This document shows positions 62,751-64,000 of a stretch of 64,000 nt of DNA, one piece after another. This DNA is from Symsagittifera roscoffensis (lineage: Eukaryota; Xenacoelomorpha; Acoela; Convolutidae). The notes under the pieces are model-generated. The model did no database searches, was not told where the DNA came from, and saw only the letters and a list, made by a program, of their open reading frames with translations. Position 1 is the stretch's first letter; the number at the start of each line of letters is the position of its first letter. The DNA lies in the NCBI RefSeq assembly GCF_963678635.1, contig NC_087068.1:58947896-59011895 (forward strand), read 5' to 3'. A program made the position numbers and the translations under genes.

Positions 62751-64000
62751 AAAAGTTCGAGCAGCCATGTGTTCATATGTGCGTTCAGAGGCTGACCATT
62801 ATTCGTTGGCCGTCTCTAATCCTTACAATATCCTAAAAAAAAAACAACTTCCGTTCGAGCAGCCATGTGTTCATATGTGCGTTCAGAGGCTGACCATTAT
62901 TCGTTGGCCGTCTCTAATCCTTACAATATCCTAAAAAAAAAAAAAACTTCCGTCCGAGCAGCCATGTGTTCATATGAGCGTTCAGAGGCTGACCATTATT
63001 CGTTGGCCGTCTCTAATCCTTACAATATCCTAAAAAAAAAAACTTCCGTTCGAGCAGCCATGTGTTCATATGTGCGTTCAGAGGCTGACCATTATTCGTT
63101 GGCCGTCTCTAATCCTTACAATATCCTAAAAAAAACAACTTCCGTCCGAGCAGCCATGTGTTCATATGTGCGTTCAGAGGCTGACCATTATTCGTTGGCC
63201 GTCTCTAATCCTTACATTATCCTAAAAAATAACTTCCGTTCGAGCAGCCATGTGTTCATATGTGCGTTCAGAGGCTGACCATTATTCGTCAGCCGTCTCT
63301 AATCCTTACAATATCCTAAAAAAAACAACTTCCGTTCGAGCAGCCATGTGTTCATATGTGCGTTCAGAGGCTGACCATTATTCGTTGGCCGTCTCTAATC
63401 CTTACAATATCCTAAGAAAACAACTTCCGTTCGAGCAGCCATGTGTTCATATGTGCGTTCAGAGGCTGACCATTATTCGTTGGCCTTCTCTAATCCTTAC
63501 AATATCCTAAAAAAAAACAACTTCCGTTCGAGCAGCCATGTGTTCATATGTGCGTTCAGAGGCTGACCATTATTCGTTGGCCGTCTCTAATCCATACAAT
63601 ATCCTAAAAAAAACAACTTCCGTTCGAGCAACCATGTGTTCATATGTGCGTTCAGAGGCTGACCATTATTCGTTGGCCGTCTCTAATCCTTACAGGATCC
63701 TAAAAAATAACTTCCGTTCGAGCAGCCATGTGTTCATATGTGCGTTCAGAGGCTGACCATTATTCGTCAGCCGTCTCTAATCCTTACAATATCCTAAAAA
63801 AAAACAACTTCCGTTCGAGCAGCCATGTGTTCATATGTGCGTTCAGAGGCAGACCATTATTCGTTGGCCGTCTCTAATCCTTACAATATCCTAAAAAAAA
63901 CAACTTCCGTTCGAGCAGCCATGTGTTCATATGTGCGTTCAGAGGCTGACCATTATTCGTTGGCCGTCTCTAATCCTTACAATATCCTAAAAAAAAACAA
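62751..64000 (+). repeat. ~96-bp minisatellite, 13 copies, continues past the window
   Basis: Units start at GTTCGAGCAGCCATGTG (62,753 onward), spaced 92-100 bp. Each has a conserved body (GTTCATATGTGCGTTCAGAG, CCATTATTCGTTGGCCGTC, TCCTTACAATATCC) and an A-run linker of 4 to 15 bases followed by a CAACTTCC variant. Length change is almost wholly in the A-run. Variants include CGTCAGCC instead of CGTTGGCC in the units near 63,290 and 63,770; both follow shortened linkers (AAAAAATAACTTCCG) and sit five units apart, hinting at a higher-order block. Predicted peptides from it are artefacts. It lies in the upstream intron of the PAIP1-like gene. Confidence 0.97.

Noticed and set aside
62608-63756. 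Repeating peptide frames (SEADHYSLAVSNPYNIL)
   Set aside because: Products of the ~96-bp minisatellite; frame is lost whenever the A-run length changes.
62751-64000. CRISPR-like direct repeats
   Set aside because: Units abut without unique spacers, are ~96 bp and sit in a eukaryotic intron; an ordinary minisatellite.

Overview
The window looks like nuclear DNA of an invertebrate-type animal, and I cannot name the species. It is AT-rich, with long repeat-filled introns and canonical GT-AG splice sites. It holds exons of two conserved animal genes, tRNA-like (SINE-type) sequences, a decayed Penelope-like element and large LTR-retrotransposon-type elements. Nothing bacterial or viral in gene organisation surrounds these.

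Layout. 1-7.7 kb holds no gene I can recognise. It contains a terminal-inverted-repeat remnant (1-330), a 1,849-bp tandem duplication (671-4368) and a decayed ~165-210-bp tandem repeat (5.5-6.6 kb). From 7.7 to 20.4 kb, three plus-strand exons encode the middle of a GNL1/HSR1-type nucleolar-family GTPase. They are separated by 7.1-kb and 4.9-kb introns. The first intron carries a broken antisense Penelope-like element (10.15-12.8 kb). The third intron begins 25 bp before a very large 109-bp minisatellite, with about 86 copies from 20,397 to 29,792. The array runs into a 200-N scaffold gap followed by a (CATA)n microsatellite.

30.3-55.3 kb is almost entirely retroelement. A plus-strand, GC-richer element has a leader full of a CGGAGGGGTC motif, regularly spaced 25/16 bp near its end. 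It encodes a 1,364-aa Gag-protease protein, but its pol is missing. Facing it is a minus-strand, AT-rich and apparently intact Ty3/gypsy-type env-bearing element of about 16-17 kb. In transcription order it carries a possible 77-aa ORF, a basic 155-aa ORF, a 2,740-aa Gag-Pol, two tiny membrane proteins, a 378-codon frame with no AUG, an 872-aa envelope-like glycoprotein, and a 599-aa unknown protein ending beside a consensus splice donor. Neighbouring ORFs overlap by 26, 4, 13 and 4 nt, two of them as ATGA stop-start overlaps. I regard this as the most unusual system in the window.

55.3-64 kb carries five minus-strand exons of a PAIP1-like MIF4G-domain protein (translation/poly(A)-binding-protein partner). 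The introns hold tRNA-like sequences, dispersed repeats and a second minisatellite (about 96 bp, 13 copies, running off the window).

The two host genes face each other. Each lacks the exons expected between them: the GNL1 P-loop exons and the PAIP1 C-terminal exons. The scaffold gap therefore needs verification.
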